Shown: positions 1 to 6,177, numbered from the stretch's first letter. The stretch: 6,177 nt of DNA from Candidatus Altarchaeota archaeon (GCA_018815265.1 JAHIYG010000283.1:1-6177), one strand, 5' to 3'. The notes: a model not told the origin generated them from the letters alone. A program made the numbers and translations.

Positions 1-36
1 TACTAACCCTGGCAATTTACACAGTCACCGAAAAAC

Positions 37-44
37 TATTAATT
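37..44 (+). promoter_or_regulatory. Archaeal TATA-like box of the GT-C gene
   Basis: TATTAATT begins exactly 29 bases before the ATG at 66, the distance expected if transcription starts at or next to the start codon. No Shine-Dalgarno sequence lies between. Similar boxes at the same distance precede four other starts in the window, which raises confidence in this one. A second AT-rich stretch (51-59) is too close to the ATG to serve as its TATA box. Confidence 0.5.
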
Positions 45-65
45 CATCGGTTATTATATCTACCT

Positions 66-1538
66 ATGGTTTTTGAGAAATCTAAAAGAGCCAATTTGGT
101 CCTTTGGTTCATATTCCTACTCTCATCCCCCATGATAGCAGCGTTTGGATATGTTAACCTATACGATAATGATCCCCATTTCGTGCCGATACAGCGCATT
201 TTAACTAACAAGCCCCTCGACAGCTTAAGCTGCGCTCAGTGCATTCGCCAACCACACCTGTATTATTATGTTTCAGCGAACCTGATAAGAGCCCTCTCAG
301 TCCATCATGTTTATTCTCAACTAAACATTGCTAGGAGTTTGAACGTGATTTCCGGAATACTAATCCTCTTTTTGATTTTCTCAGTCATTAAAAATAGTTC
401 ATACTCCAACAGGGTTAAAATCATAGGTTTTGGGCTTATCGCATTAAACCCTACCTTAGTGACAATCAATTCCCAGATATCCAATGATTCATTCACGATT
501 TTATTTTCCACACTAACCTTGCTATTTTTCATCAAGCTTTTAAGAAAAACAAACTACATCAATTTCTTCCTTATGCTGCTTTTCACGGTCTTGGCCCTAG
601 CAACAAAATCGACAGCATTGATAATCTTCATTGGGATATCATTGTCCCTCATTGTCAAGTCATTAGCTAACTTTCGCCGTAAAAAACAGATGATGACTTT
701 CCTGGGTTTTTCCCTCCTTTACGTCATTATAGTGCTTTTGATTATGTATCTGTTCATACCCTACTACTCGCTGAGATTCAATCCATTATACGATTTTATT
801 TTTTTTATTGAACATAGCGTCAATGAAATATTAGGTGTTAAAATCTGGGACATCCCACTTAATGACCAAAAAATATTTGAGAGAAAAGTATTCACAAATG
901 CGTTAGGTAGGAATTATTCATATCGTCCAGGATACACATCCTTTAAGGAGTCGATATTGAGCTTTAATTATTTAACCTTGGTTGAAAGCCCTAATATACA
1001 TTATTTTAAGGATGGAAGATACGTTAATAGGAACTCCTTCTGGATTATCCTGTTTGGGGAGACTCACTCTGTCCATTTCTCAGGGATTCCCCTGGCATGG
1101 AGGTCACAAAATCGACGCAGTGATGACATTGAAAGGGTCATCTTCGTCCTTGCAGTAATCCCCACCGCCGCATTTGTTTTATCAATCTTGCTTATACTAA
1201 AGGATGCACTCACATCTGTCTACAAAAAAAGGACAAGCTATTTTTCTGAAAACGACGACTGGATTTATGTCATCTACGTGTTTGGATATCTTCTAGCTCA
1301 AATTATAGGTTTTTATCTGTACATCAACTTTGAGTGGGCAAGTTTTAGATTTTTTCTCCCTCCAATCCTCATATACTCCCTCCTGCTTTGCACAGCCTTA
1401 CAGAGGATGTACTCCTACTTTGACGGAAAAAAACACGTGATGAAGGCATTAGAAGTCATAACTGTATGCTTGATGATATCCTATATCCTTGACCTTATGG
1501 TTCTGTTTATCGACATCTATAATAAAACAATGGTTTAG
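66..1538 (+). CDS. GT-C fold membrane glycosyltransferase-like protein (GT39/PMT-like)
   Basis: Probable integral-membrane glycosyltransferase that uses a lipid-linked sugar and acts on the outer face of the membrane. The 490 residues hold about ten or eleven hydrophobic segments (roughly 10-30, 90-108, 117-135, 141-158, 164-200, 209-231, 357-378, 398-420, 428-446, 462-483) and one large hydrophilic loop (about 232-356). Family-like signs are an acidic D34-N-D36 motif just after the first membrane segment, where GT-C enzymes carry a catalytic or metal-binding acid; QPHLYYY (62-68), resembling the HPPLYY motif of GT39 proteins; an SND motif near 139; and a late R-x-F-x-PP stretch (428-433). 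The first outside loop also has a CxxC pair (C56, C59). Acceptor and sugar cannot be read from sequence. The frame stays open upstream to the window edge, so an earlier start is possible, but the TATA box at -29 and the usual family N terminus favour 66. It ends in TAG and looks AT-richer than the next genes. Family call is fairly secure, substrate unknown. Confidence 0.72.
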   Translation: MVFEKSKRANLVLWFIFLLSSPMIAAFGYVNLYDNDPHFVPIQRILTNKPLDSLSCAQCIRQPHLYYYVSANLIRALSVHHVYSQLNIARSLNVISGILILFLIFSVIKNSSYSNRVKIIGFGLIALNPTLVTINSQISNDSFTILFSTLTLLFFIKLLRKTNYINFFLMLLFTVLALATKSTALIIFIGISLSLIVKSLANFRRKKQMMTFLGFSLLYVIIVLLIMYLFIPYYSLRFNPLYDFIFFIEHSVNEILGVKIWDIPLNDQKIFERKVFTNALGRNYSYRPGYTSFKESILSFNYLTLVESPNIHYFKDGRYVNRNSFWIILFGETHSVHFSGIPLAWRSQNRRSDDIERVIFVLAVIPTAAFVLSILLILKDALTSVYKKRTSYFSENDDWIYVIYVFGYLLAQIIGFYLYINFEWASFRFFLPPILIYSLLLCTALQRMYSYFDGKKHVMKALEVITVCLMISYILDLMVLFIDIYNKTMV

Positions 1539-1589
1539 GCGCGTAAATCAAATACGTCATTGTTTTTATCTGAGTTATCATGCATTGTC

Positions 1590-1612
1590 TTTTTTGTGTT
1601 TTCGCTTTTTTT
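1590..1612 (+). terminator. Poly-T terminator tract after the GT-C gene
   Basis: Runs of six, four and seven T lie within 23 bases, starting about 50 bases past the stop codon at 1538. No strong hairpin precedes them. Archaeal RNA polymerase terminates on oligo-T runs without a required stem-loop, so this is a plausible end for the GT-C transcript and separates it from the promoter at 1655. Confidence 0.45.
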
Positions 1613-1654
1613 CTTAATTATTGTGTCTGCTGTTAGGAGAAGAGGTTTCTTGTG

Positions 1655-1662
1655 TATTTTAA
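1655..1662 (+). promoter_or_regulatory. Archaeal TATA-like box of the kinase-like gene
   Basis: TATTTTAA begins 29 bases before the ATG at 1684. The identical 8-mer begins 30 bases before the ATG at 4578. A purine-rich stretch (GGAGAAGAGG, 1636-1645) lies upstream, about 40 bases from the start codon; that is too far to be a ribosome binding site, so a leaderless transcript is the better reading. Confidence 0.55.
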
Positions 1663-1683
1663 GTTTTCTTTCGGATATTTCTT

Positions 1684-2901
1684 ATGGCCGCCACAGTAGT
1701 CACTTCTTCCACTCAACGGAATGCTGTTGGTGATTTGCCTGACTGCCTGATATTGGGTTCAAATGCTTCTGTATTCAGGAAGAAAGAATCTTCTCAGGAT
1801 GGTGTTGCCGACGTGGAGGTGTCTCGCGGAGGAAAGCTTCAGGGGGAAATATCAGTATACCTCAAGGGCGTTGAGAGAGCTGGTTTATCGCCTAACAATC
1901 GGCTGCCAATACCTGTTGAGGCTTTGGTGGGGGCTGAAGGAGCTAACCTTTTGGCATTGCTTTCTAAGTCCCGTAAAGCAGATATGGGATTTCACGTTGC
2001 AATAAGCCCCTCAATATTGCATGCCCACATACTAAATGAGGAACGGCCGTCTGTCAGCATACTGCTTGATTCAGGCAAAAGCCCAGATGAGCAGAGCCTA
2101 TATGCTGGCGTTGGAACAAGCCTTAAGGGACTTAGGTGGTTTCCGCAGATAGAGTCCTTTAGACGACACTGTCTAATCTGGAAGTCTGACAGAACACCTA
2201 CTATCCTGGACTTTAAGATACCTGGAGAAAAGCATTCACACTATAACATACACCCAAGAAACTTCACCTCTGCAGTAGGAATATACAACCTACTAAATCC
2301 TGCACAGCGCGATTTGATGGCTGCACCCGTTGCCTTAGTGCAGATACCCCATGAATACACCCGAGGCATGTATGATGAAGAGGAAAGGCTAAAGGACGCA
2401 GATGATACTGCTTTCACCCCCCGGTACATGATAATTGAGCACCTTAACGGAAGGCGACTTGTGGAGATGGGGAAGGGAACGTCTGAATACCCCCCGACTG
2501 ACATAAGGTATGTCCAGGCTGTCGCAGGTAAAAATGGCATGGATGTGAAACAGGTGTTGGAAGAGGCGGTAACGATGCCTTTTGCATTCGCAGCATTGGC
2601 TCACGAGTTTGGCTATCGCCTCGGGGGAGACTGCCATTTCGGCAACTTTGTATTATGTCCTGATGGGCATACGCGTTTCACGACAGACTTGGGGGATGCA
2701 AGAAAGATTCAAGTTTCTGGAGAGGCAGTTGATGTAAAATCAGAGGATGTTTTGAGATTGATGCTTGACACAATAAAATTCAGCCACCACCACAGGAAAC
2801 ACATAGACCTTCCGGACACACTTGTTAAAGCGAAAAAGGCATACGCCCACGACCCCAAAATCTGGGAGAAAGCTGAAAAAACATACCTCGACTACTGGTA
2901 G
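1684..2901 (+). CDS. Uncharacterised protein with kinase-like C-terminal half
   Basis: I do not recognise this 405-residue protein by name. No signal peptide or membrane segment is visible, so it is probably cytoplasmic. The second half reads like a divergent protein- or small-molecule-kinase fold (APH/ABC1/RIO-like). There is a possible beta-3 lysine in ILDFKIPG (174-181, K178), a hinge-like YMIIEHLNG (248-256), a catalytic-loop-like GGDCHFGN (314-321, pattern D-x-H-x-x-N with D316 and N321), and a metal-binding DLG (335-337) followed by DAR, in the place of DFG. The spacing of about 14 residues between N321 and D335 fits that family. The first 140 residues resemble nothing I can name. A C-terminal HHH stretch lies at 368-370. 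An in-frame TAA at 1660 blocks upstream extension, and ATG 1684 sits 29 bases after a TATA-like box. The gene is 93 bases ahead of metV but has its own promoter, so a link to C1 metabolism is not shown. Kinase-fold assignment is an inference from motifs; activity and substrate are unknown. Confidence 0.65.
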   Translation: MAATVVTSSTQRNAVGDLPDCLILGSNASVFRKKESSQDGVADVEVSRGGKLQGEISVYLKGVERAGLSPNNRLPIPVEALVGAEGANLLALLSKSRKADMGFHVAISPSILHAHILNEERPSVSILLDSGKSPDEQSLYAGVGTSLKGLRWFPQIESFRRHCLIWKSDRTPTILDFKIPGEKHSHYNIHPRNFTSAVGIYNLLNPAQRDLMAAPVALVQIPHEYTRGMYDEEERLKDADDTAFTPRYMIIEHLNGRRLVEMGKGTSEYPPTDIRYVQAVAGKNGMDVKQVLEEAVTMPFAFAALAHEFGYRLGGDCHFGNFVLCPDGHTRFTTDLGDARKIQVSGEAVDVKSEDVLRLMLDTIKFSHHHRKHIDLPDTLVKAKKAYAHDPKIWEKAEKTYLDYW

Positions 2902-2950
2902 CCCCTAAGTAATTAAAAGACTATTTCAATGGTAAGATGTAATGGAGCGG

Positions 2951-2968
2951 TTTTTCGTCTGGTTTTTT
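2951..2968 (+). terminator. Possible poly-T terminator after the kinase-like gene
   Basis: T5 (2951-2955) and T6 (2963-2968) runs lie 50 to 67 bases past the TAG at 2901. They could end the upstream archaeal transcript. The second run overlaps the proposed metV TATA box, so one or both functions may apply and the call is weak. Confidence 0.28.
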
Positions 2969-2973
2969 ATTAT
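2966..2973 (+). promoter_or_regulatory. Archaeal TATA-like box of the metVF operon
   Basis: TTTATTAT begins 29 bases before the metV ATG at 2995, the same distance as at 37 and 1655. No Shine-Dalgarno sequence precedes the ATG, which fits a leaderless metV-metF transcript. Confidence 0.5.
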
Positions 2974-2994
2974 CTATTGTGTATCAACTATTAG

Positions 2995-3624
2995 ATGATA
3001 ATCACTGAGGCAAAACCAATTATTGAGGTCATTGAATCCATCGGAGACGCTAGGAAAGTTTTAATTTTGGGTTGTGGCAAATGTGCAACTAGCTGTGAAA
3101 CCGGTGGGATTAAGCAGGTGAAAGAGATGTGTGAGCTCCTTGAAGGAAAGGGTTTTATTGTGTCCTCCGGGGTGGTTGACGCGCAATGTGACGAGCGTCT
3201 GACCTTTAGGGAGTTAAAAAAACACGAAGGATATGACTGCATTGTGTCGATGGCGTGCGGCTCTGGTGTTGCGGCACTGGCTGACCTAACAGAAAAACAT
3301 GTAGTCCCATCAAACAACACCCTGTTTGTGGGTGTAATAAAACCTGGGCGAATCTATGAGGAACGCTGCAGCCTGTGCGGTGAATGCATGCTGGCGGCAA
3401 CAGGAGGAATATGCCCTCAGACACGATGTAGCAAAGGGCTTCTACACGGTCCATGCGGTGGCAGCTCAAATGGATACTGTGAAGTAGACAATACCCGCGA
3501 GTGCGCGTGGATTATAATAACAAAACGCCTTAGAAAACTCGGAAGAACAGCCGACTTAAACAGGGTAAATCAACCGCGAAAATGCATGCATGCAAGAAAG
3601 CCGCGTGCTGTTAAAAAGAAATGA
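2995..3624 (+). CDS. metV: MetV, Cys-rich methylenetetrahydrofolate reductase partner
   Basis: Homologue of MetV (methylenetetrahydrofolate reductase C-terminal-type domain), the small subunit that partners MetF in acetogens and related anaerobes and is needed there for full reductase activity or for electron delivery. The 209 residues contain about sixteen cysteines. The first cluster is GCGKCATSC (C27, C30, C34). A second, ferredoxin-like set is C125-x2-C128-x2-C131, followed by C140, C145, C154 and C162. These are suited to binding zinc or iron-sulfur clusters. A GVVDAQCDER stretch (59-68) and the HGPCGG motif (151-156) are typical of the family as I know it. The C-terminal tail is strongly basic. 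The start has no ribosome binding site but follows a TATA-like box. The stop overlaps the metF start by four bases (ATGA), indicating co-transcription, probably coupled translation, and a MetVF complex. The identification is strong; the cofactor type is inferred. Confidence 0.88.
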   Translation: MIITEAKPIIEVIESIGDARKVLILGCGKCATSCETGGIKQVKEMCELLEGKGFIVSSGVVDAQCDERLTFRELKKHEGYDCIVSMACGSGVAALADLTEKHVVPSNNTLFVGVIKPGRIYEERCSLCGECMLAATGGICPQTRCSKGLLHGPCGGSSNGYCEVDNTRECAWIIITKRLRKLGRTADLNRVNQPRKCMHARKPRAVKKK

Positions 3625-4490
3625 ACTTCAGAGAAAAACTACTGGCAGGACAGTTTGTCGTCACCGGCGAGATTGCCCCCAAAAAAGGAGTAGACATCTC
3701 CGGGATAATTGAGGCAATAAAGCACCTGCGTGGCGTAGACGCAGTCAACGTCACAGACAACCAACGCGCATGCGTGAGGCTTAGCTCACTGGCAGCATCC
3801 AAAATACTATTAGACAACGGTGTAGAGCCGATATACCAACTAACATGCAGGGACCGCAACAGAATCGCGCTACAGTCCGACCTATTGGGTGCATGGATTT
3901 TAGGGATAAAAAATGTTTTAGTGATATCAGGAGACCACCCCAGCCTTGGAGACCACCCTTATGCAAAGCCAGTATATGACCTCGACTCAGTACAGCTTAT
4001 TTCAACAATAAAGGGTCTAAATCAGGGACAAGATTTGGAAGGCAACAAACTCAACCAACCAGCCGACTACCTAATAGGAGCTGCCGCAAACCCTGGAGCC
4101 GACGACTTAGACGCAGAAATACTAAAAGTCGAAAAGAAAATACTGTCTGGGGCTGTATTCCTACAAACACAGGCAGTATATGATGTAGAATTATTCAAAA
4201 CCTTCATGGAGAAGGTGAAACCATTGGGTATCCCTGTGCTCGCAGGCATAGTGCCATTGAAAAGCGCCAAAATGGCTTCGTTCATGAACGAAAACATCCC
4301 AGGCATTCACGTCCCGAAACACTTGATACAAGAACTTTCAGACTCCGATAACCCCACCCAAGCAGGCATAGTCCAAGCCGCGAAAATAATAAAAGACGTG
4401 AAAAAACACTGCAACGGCATACATCTAATGTCGCTGGGTTGGGAAGATAAAGTCCAGGAAATACTCCAAAAAGCAGGGCTCAGACAATAG
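3621..4490 (+). CDS. metF: 5,10-methylenetetrahydrofolate reductase (MetF)
   Basis: Flavin-dependent TIM-barrel enzyme that reduces 5,10-methylene-tetrahydrofolate to 5-methyl-tetrahydrofolate, feeding methionine synthesis or the methyl branch of the Wood-Ljungdahl pathway. The 289 residues match the usual single-domain bacterial-type length. Visible landmarks are the N-terminal TGEIAPKKG (15-23) with the catalytic-type E17, NVTDNQ (43-48), LTCRDRN (74-80), the flavin-binding NVLVISGDHP (98-107) with D105, and the substrate-side FLQTQ (180-184). GDHPSLGDHPYAKPVYDLDSV resembles the acetogen-type MetF more than the E. coli enzyme. This family uses tetrahydrofolate, whereas most methanogens use the unrelated Mer with tetrahydromethanopterin, so the gene implies folate-linked C1 chemistry. 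It starts inside the metV stop and has no TATA box of its own, as expected for the second gene of an operon. No Hdr, Mvh or RnfC-like partner is in view, so the physiological electron donor is open. Confidence 0.93.
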   Translation: MNFREKLLAGQFVVTGEIAPKKGVDISGIIEAIKHLRGVDAVNVTDNQRACVRLSSLAASKILLDNGVEPIYQLTCRDRNRIALQSDLLGAWILGIKNVLVISGDHPSLGDHPYAKPVYDLDSVQLISTIKGLNQGQDLEGNKLNQPADYLIGAAANPGADDLDAEILKVEKKILSGAVFLQTQAVYDVELFKTFMEKVKPLGIPVLAGIVPLKSAKMASFMNENIPGIHVPKHLIQELSDSDNPTQAGIVQAAKIIKDVKKHCNGIHLMSLGWEDKVQEILQKAGLRQ

Positions 4491-4547
4491 TGCCAAAAAT
4501 ATGGCTGCAGTTATTTTGATTTCATAGTGCAAAGCCTTGCTAGATTC

Positions 4548-4555
4548 TATTTTAA
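4548..4555 (+). promoter_or_regulatory. Archaeal TATA-like box of the sulfatase-fold gene
   Basis: TATTTTAA begins 30 bases before the ATG at 4578 and is identical to the box at 1655. It lies inside the reading frame if translation began at the GTG at 4527, so it argues for the shorter protein. Confidence 0.52.
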
Positions 4556-4577
4556 CTTTTTAATCGATGTACTATCT

Positions 4578-5963
4578 ATGGCATTATGGAAGAATATTTT
4601 TTTTCTATTATTTGTTTTCACTCTTGTTATCCCACTCAGTACACATGTATCTGAAGAGTCATTCCATCAATGCGTTGACTGTAATGTCATACTGATTTCC
4701 ATTGATACCCTTCGGGCAGACCATGTATCAAGTTACGGATACTTTAGAAATACCACACCAAACATTGATTCTTTCTTTTCAAATGGTTTTTTTCTCATGA
4801 ACGCATTCAGTCATACACCCTATACCTCTCCCTCACACATGTCTCTACTCACCTCAACATATCCTGCCGTTCATAAGATTAGGAACAATGACCAGCTAAG
4901 TACTCACCGGCTCAGGGGGTTAATCACGTTGGCAGAAGTCTTATCAGATAATGGCTATAAAACAGCTGCATTTACTGGAGGCGGAAATGTTGCTAGAGAA
5001 CAGGGTTTTGATAGGGGCTTTCAATTATTCCATGACGGGTGCTTAATAGATCAAGTGGATGAAGACGGTTTAGAGCCTATCTTTTCATGGATTGATGAAA
5101 GCAAGAATCAAAAATTCCTCCTCTTTCTACATACCTACATACCTCATGACCCATATGTTCCGCCAAGAAAATTCAACATTTTTGTCGACCCCAACTACTC
5201 AGGGAGTTTAATAAAGACCGGTGAGGAATTCCAGGAAATATTACAAACTGATAACCTCTCAAATTTTAATGGTAAACGGAAATTGTTTTGGAAAAATATG
5301 AAGAAAACAGATATTTCTGATGTTAGGCACATGATTTCACTATATGATGGGGATATACTATATGCAGACTATAAACTTGGAATGATTCTCAGATATTTGG
5401 AAGAAAATAACCTAGTTAATAATTCCATCATAATACTATTTTCTGATCATGGGGAAGAATTCATGGAACACGGCGGATTCCTGCATGAAAAACTTTACGA
5501 TGAGACACTTCATGTCCCACTTATTATCAAGATGCCACACTCAGATGGAGGGGTTATAACGTCCCCTGCAGGCTTAATCGATGTATCACCTACAATTTTG
5601 GAATATCTTGGTATACCGGCGCCAAATATCTTTCAAGGATCATCACTGAAGCCGCTCATGGAATCCGAGGAAGGAGATAGGATAATATACTCTCAAAAAA
5701 CCAACAATCAAGTGTCTATCAGAACTCCAAAATGGAAATACATATCTCTTTCAGGAGATGAGGGACTATATGACTTAGTTTCCGACCCCAATGAGACCCA
5801 AGACGTTAAACTACAGAACACGGGTCAAACCACATGGTTTAGGGACAATTTGAAAGAATTCAACTCAATAAACTATAAACTTGGCCAAAATAGATACAAC
5901 ACAGACATAAACCTCACCAATTCAACAATTCAGAGACTTAAGGAACTAGGTTATGCCAGCTAA
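4578..5963 (+). CDS. Exported sulfatase-superfamily hydrolase or transferase with Thr nucleophile
   Basis: Alkaline phosphatase/sulfatase-superfamily protein of 461 residues, secreted or anchored by an N-terminal hydrophobic segment (about 6-21). In order: metal-binding ISIDTLRADH (40-49; D43), the nucleophile region TSPSH (83-87) followed by MSLLT, HTYIPHDPY (185-193), SDHGEE (289-294; D290, H291) that completes the metal site, and HEKLYDETLHVP (303-314) with the conserved K305. GLYDLVSDPNE and the closing LKELGYAS are typical of the family's C terminus. The canonical C/S-x-P-x-R signature is changed: Thr replaces the Cys/Ser that becomes formylglycine, and His replaces Arg. Thr cannot be matured to formylglycine, and Thr is the nucleophile in related phosphotransferases and nucleotide pyrophosphatases, so phospho-ester chemistry on a surface polymer is likelier than sulfate removal. 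A CxxC pair (C32, C35) follows the hydrophobic segment. I chose ATG 4578 because of the TATA box at -30 and the cleaner signal segment; GTG 4527 would add 17 residues. It ends in tandem TAA TAG. Confidence 0.82.
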   Translation: MALWKNIFFLLFVFTLVIPLSTHVSEESFHQCVDCNVILISIDTLRADHVSSYGYFRNTTPNIDSFFSNGFFLMNAFSHTPYTSPSHMSLLTSTYPAVHKIRNNDQLSTHRLRGLITLAEVLSDNGYKTAAFTGGGNVAREQGFDRGFQLFHDGCLIDQVDEDGLEPIFSWIDESKNQKFLLFLHTYIPHDPYVPPRKFNIFVDPNYSGSLIKTGEEFQEILQTDNLSNFNGKRKLFWKNMKKTDISDVRHMISLYDGDILYADYKLGMILRYLEENNLVNNSIIILFSDHGEEFMEHGGFLHEKLYDETLHVPLIIKMPHSDGGVITSPAGLIDVSPTILEYLGIPAPNIFQGSSLKPLMESEEGDRIIYSQKTNNQVSIRTPKWKYISLSGDEGLYDLVSDPNETQDVKLQNTGQTTWFRDNLKEFNSINYKLGQNRYNTDINLTNSTIQRLKELGYAS

Positions 5964-6042
5964 TAGTGTATGCGTATTTTGGAATTGTCAATGTAAGGCG
6001 GAGAAATAATGGAATATCACACGGCTCCCACGGTATCTCTGT

Positions 6043-6050
6043 TATATAAA
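6043..6050 (+). promoter_or_regulatory. Archaeal TATA box of the right-edge secreted protein gene
   Basis: TATATAAA is a near-consensus archaeal TATA box. It begins 33 bases before the ATG at 6076, giving a leaderless or very short-leader transcript. It is the strongest match to consensus of the five boxes in the window. Confidence 0.6.
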
Positions 6051-6075
6051 CTATCGCGCAGTAAGAAAAATATAT

Positions 6076-6177
6076 ATGAAATTAATTGCTGTCTTACTTG
6101 TATGCTGCTTGATTGCAGGCACTGTATACGCTGTTAACCTTGGGTCTGTCGGGAAAGATGATAGTAAACCAAAGGGA
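6076..6177 (+). CDS. Secreted protein, N-terminal fragment (cut by window edge)
   Basis: The first 34 codons of a gene that runs off the right edge. The start MKLIAVLLVCCLIAGTVYA is a classic signal peptide: one Lys, a hydrophobic core of about twelve residues, then a small-x-small VYA cleavage site followed by VNLGSVGKDDSKPKG. The two adjacent cysteines in the core do not form a lipobox, since the residue before each is not Gly, Ala or Ser, so signal peptidase I is more likely than lipoprotein processing. A TATA box lies 33 bases upstream and there is no Shine-Dalgarno sequence at the usual distance. The mature protein begins hydrophilic and nothing identifies its function. It lies 112 bases after the sulfatase-fold gene and is probably transcribed separately. 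Confidence 0.6.
   Translation, partial: MKLIAVLLVCCLIAGTVYAVNLGSVGKDDSKPKG

Noticed and set aside
1763..2005. 80-codon + strand frame inside the kinase-like gene
   Set aside because: Out-of-frame shadow with Trp/Arg/Leu-rich composition and no start signal of its own.
2241..2637. Two overlapping minus-strand frames opposite the kinase-like gene
   Set aside because: They overlap each other and lie antisense to the conserved kinase-like motifs, with low-complexity Ser/Cys-rich translations.
2991..3320. Open frame of 109 codons on the minus strand opposite metV
   Set aside because: It is wholly antisense to a confidently identified gene, has no recognisable motif, and its length follows from the codon bias of the + strand.
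3930..3958. 11-base direct repeat (GGAGACCACCC) with an 18-base period inside metF
   Set aside because: It encodes GDHP twice in a stretch that I recall as GDHP-x-x-GDHP in related MetF proteins, so protein conservation explains it.
4527..4577. GTG start that would add 17 residues to the sulfatase-fold protein
   Set aside because: No Shine-Dalgarno sequence supports it, it would precede the TATA box at 4548, and it lengthens the region before the signal segment to an unusual size. It cannot be fully excluded.
6009..6137. 42-codon frame starting ATG GAA TAT, preceded by a purine-rich AAGGCGGAG
   Set aside because: It overlaps the signal-peptide gene at 6076 in another frame, contains the TATA box at 6043, and its Cys-rich end is a frameshifted reading of the signal peptide. 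The purine stretch is the only point in its favour.

Overview
The window looks like archaeal chromosome. The main evidence is promoter architecture. None of the starts I favour has a convincing Shine-Dalgarno sequence, but five of them have a TATA-like box beginning 29 to 33 bases upstream of the ATG (TATTAATT, TATTTTAA, TTTATTAT, TATTTTAA, TATATAAA). That is the spacing expected for leaderless archaeal transcripts. The one gene that overlaps its upstream neighbour (metF) has no such box. Frequent ATA isoleucine codons and poly-T runs behind stop codons fit the same reading. The lineage cannot be fixed from the sequence; a mesophilic archaeon with tetrahydrofolate-linked C1 metabolism is a reasonable inference.

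Layout, with all real genes on the + strand. (1) 66-1538: polytopic membrane protein resembling GT-C glycosyltransferases (GT39/PMT type). (2) 1539-1683: T-rich spacer with a probable poly-T terminator and the next promoter. (3) 1684-2901: a 405-residue protein I do not recognise by name; its C-terminal half carries kinase-like hinge, catalytic-loop and metal-binding motifs. (4) 2995-4490: a two-gene operon, metV then metF, overlapping by ATGA. It encodes the Cys-rich partner and the flavin-dependent catalytic subunit of methylenetetrahydrofolate reductase. (5) 4578-5963: an exported or membrane-anchored sulfatase-superfamily protein with Thr in place of the formylglycine-forming Cys/Ser, so it is probably not a true sulfatase. 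(6) 6076 to the right edge: the first 34 codons of a secreted protein.

The genes form at least two functional layers. The GT-C protein, the sulfatase-fold protein and the truncated secreted protein act at or outside the membrane and suggest surface-glycan or glycoprotein work. The metVF pair is cytoplasmic C1 metabolism, reducing methylene-H4F to methyl-H4F for methionine synthesis or a methyl branch of acetyl-CoA metabolism. No electron-transfer partner (HdrABC, RnfC-like) lies in the window. The promoters suggest independent transcription of each unit except metV-metF. The two surface genes look AT-richer than the kinase-like gene and metVF between them.

The most interesting items are the shared promoter pattern, the kinase-like orphan next to metVF, and the Thr-type sulfatase-fold enzyme. 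I saw no CRISPR array, tRNA, rRNA, insertion sequence or attachment site.
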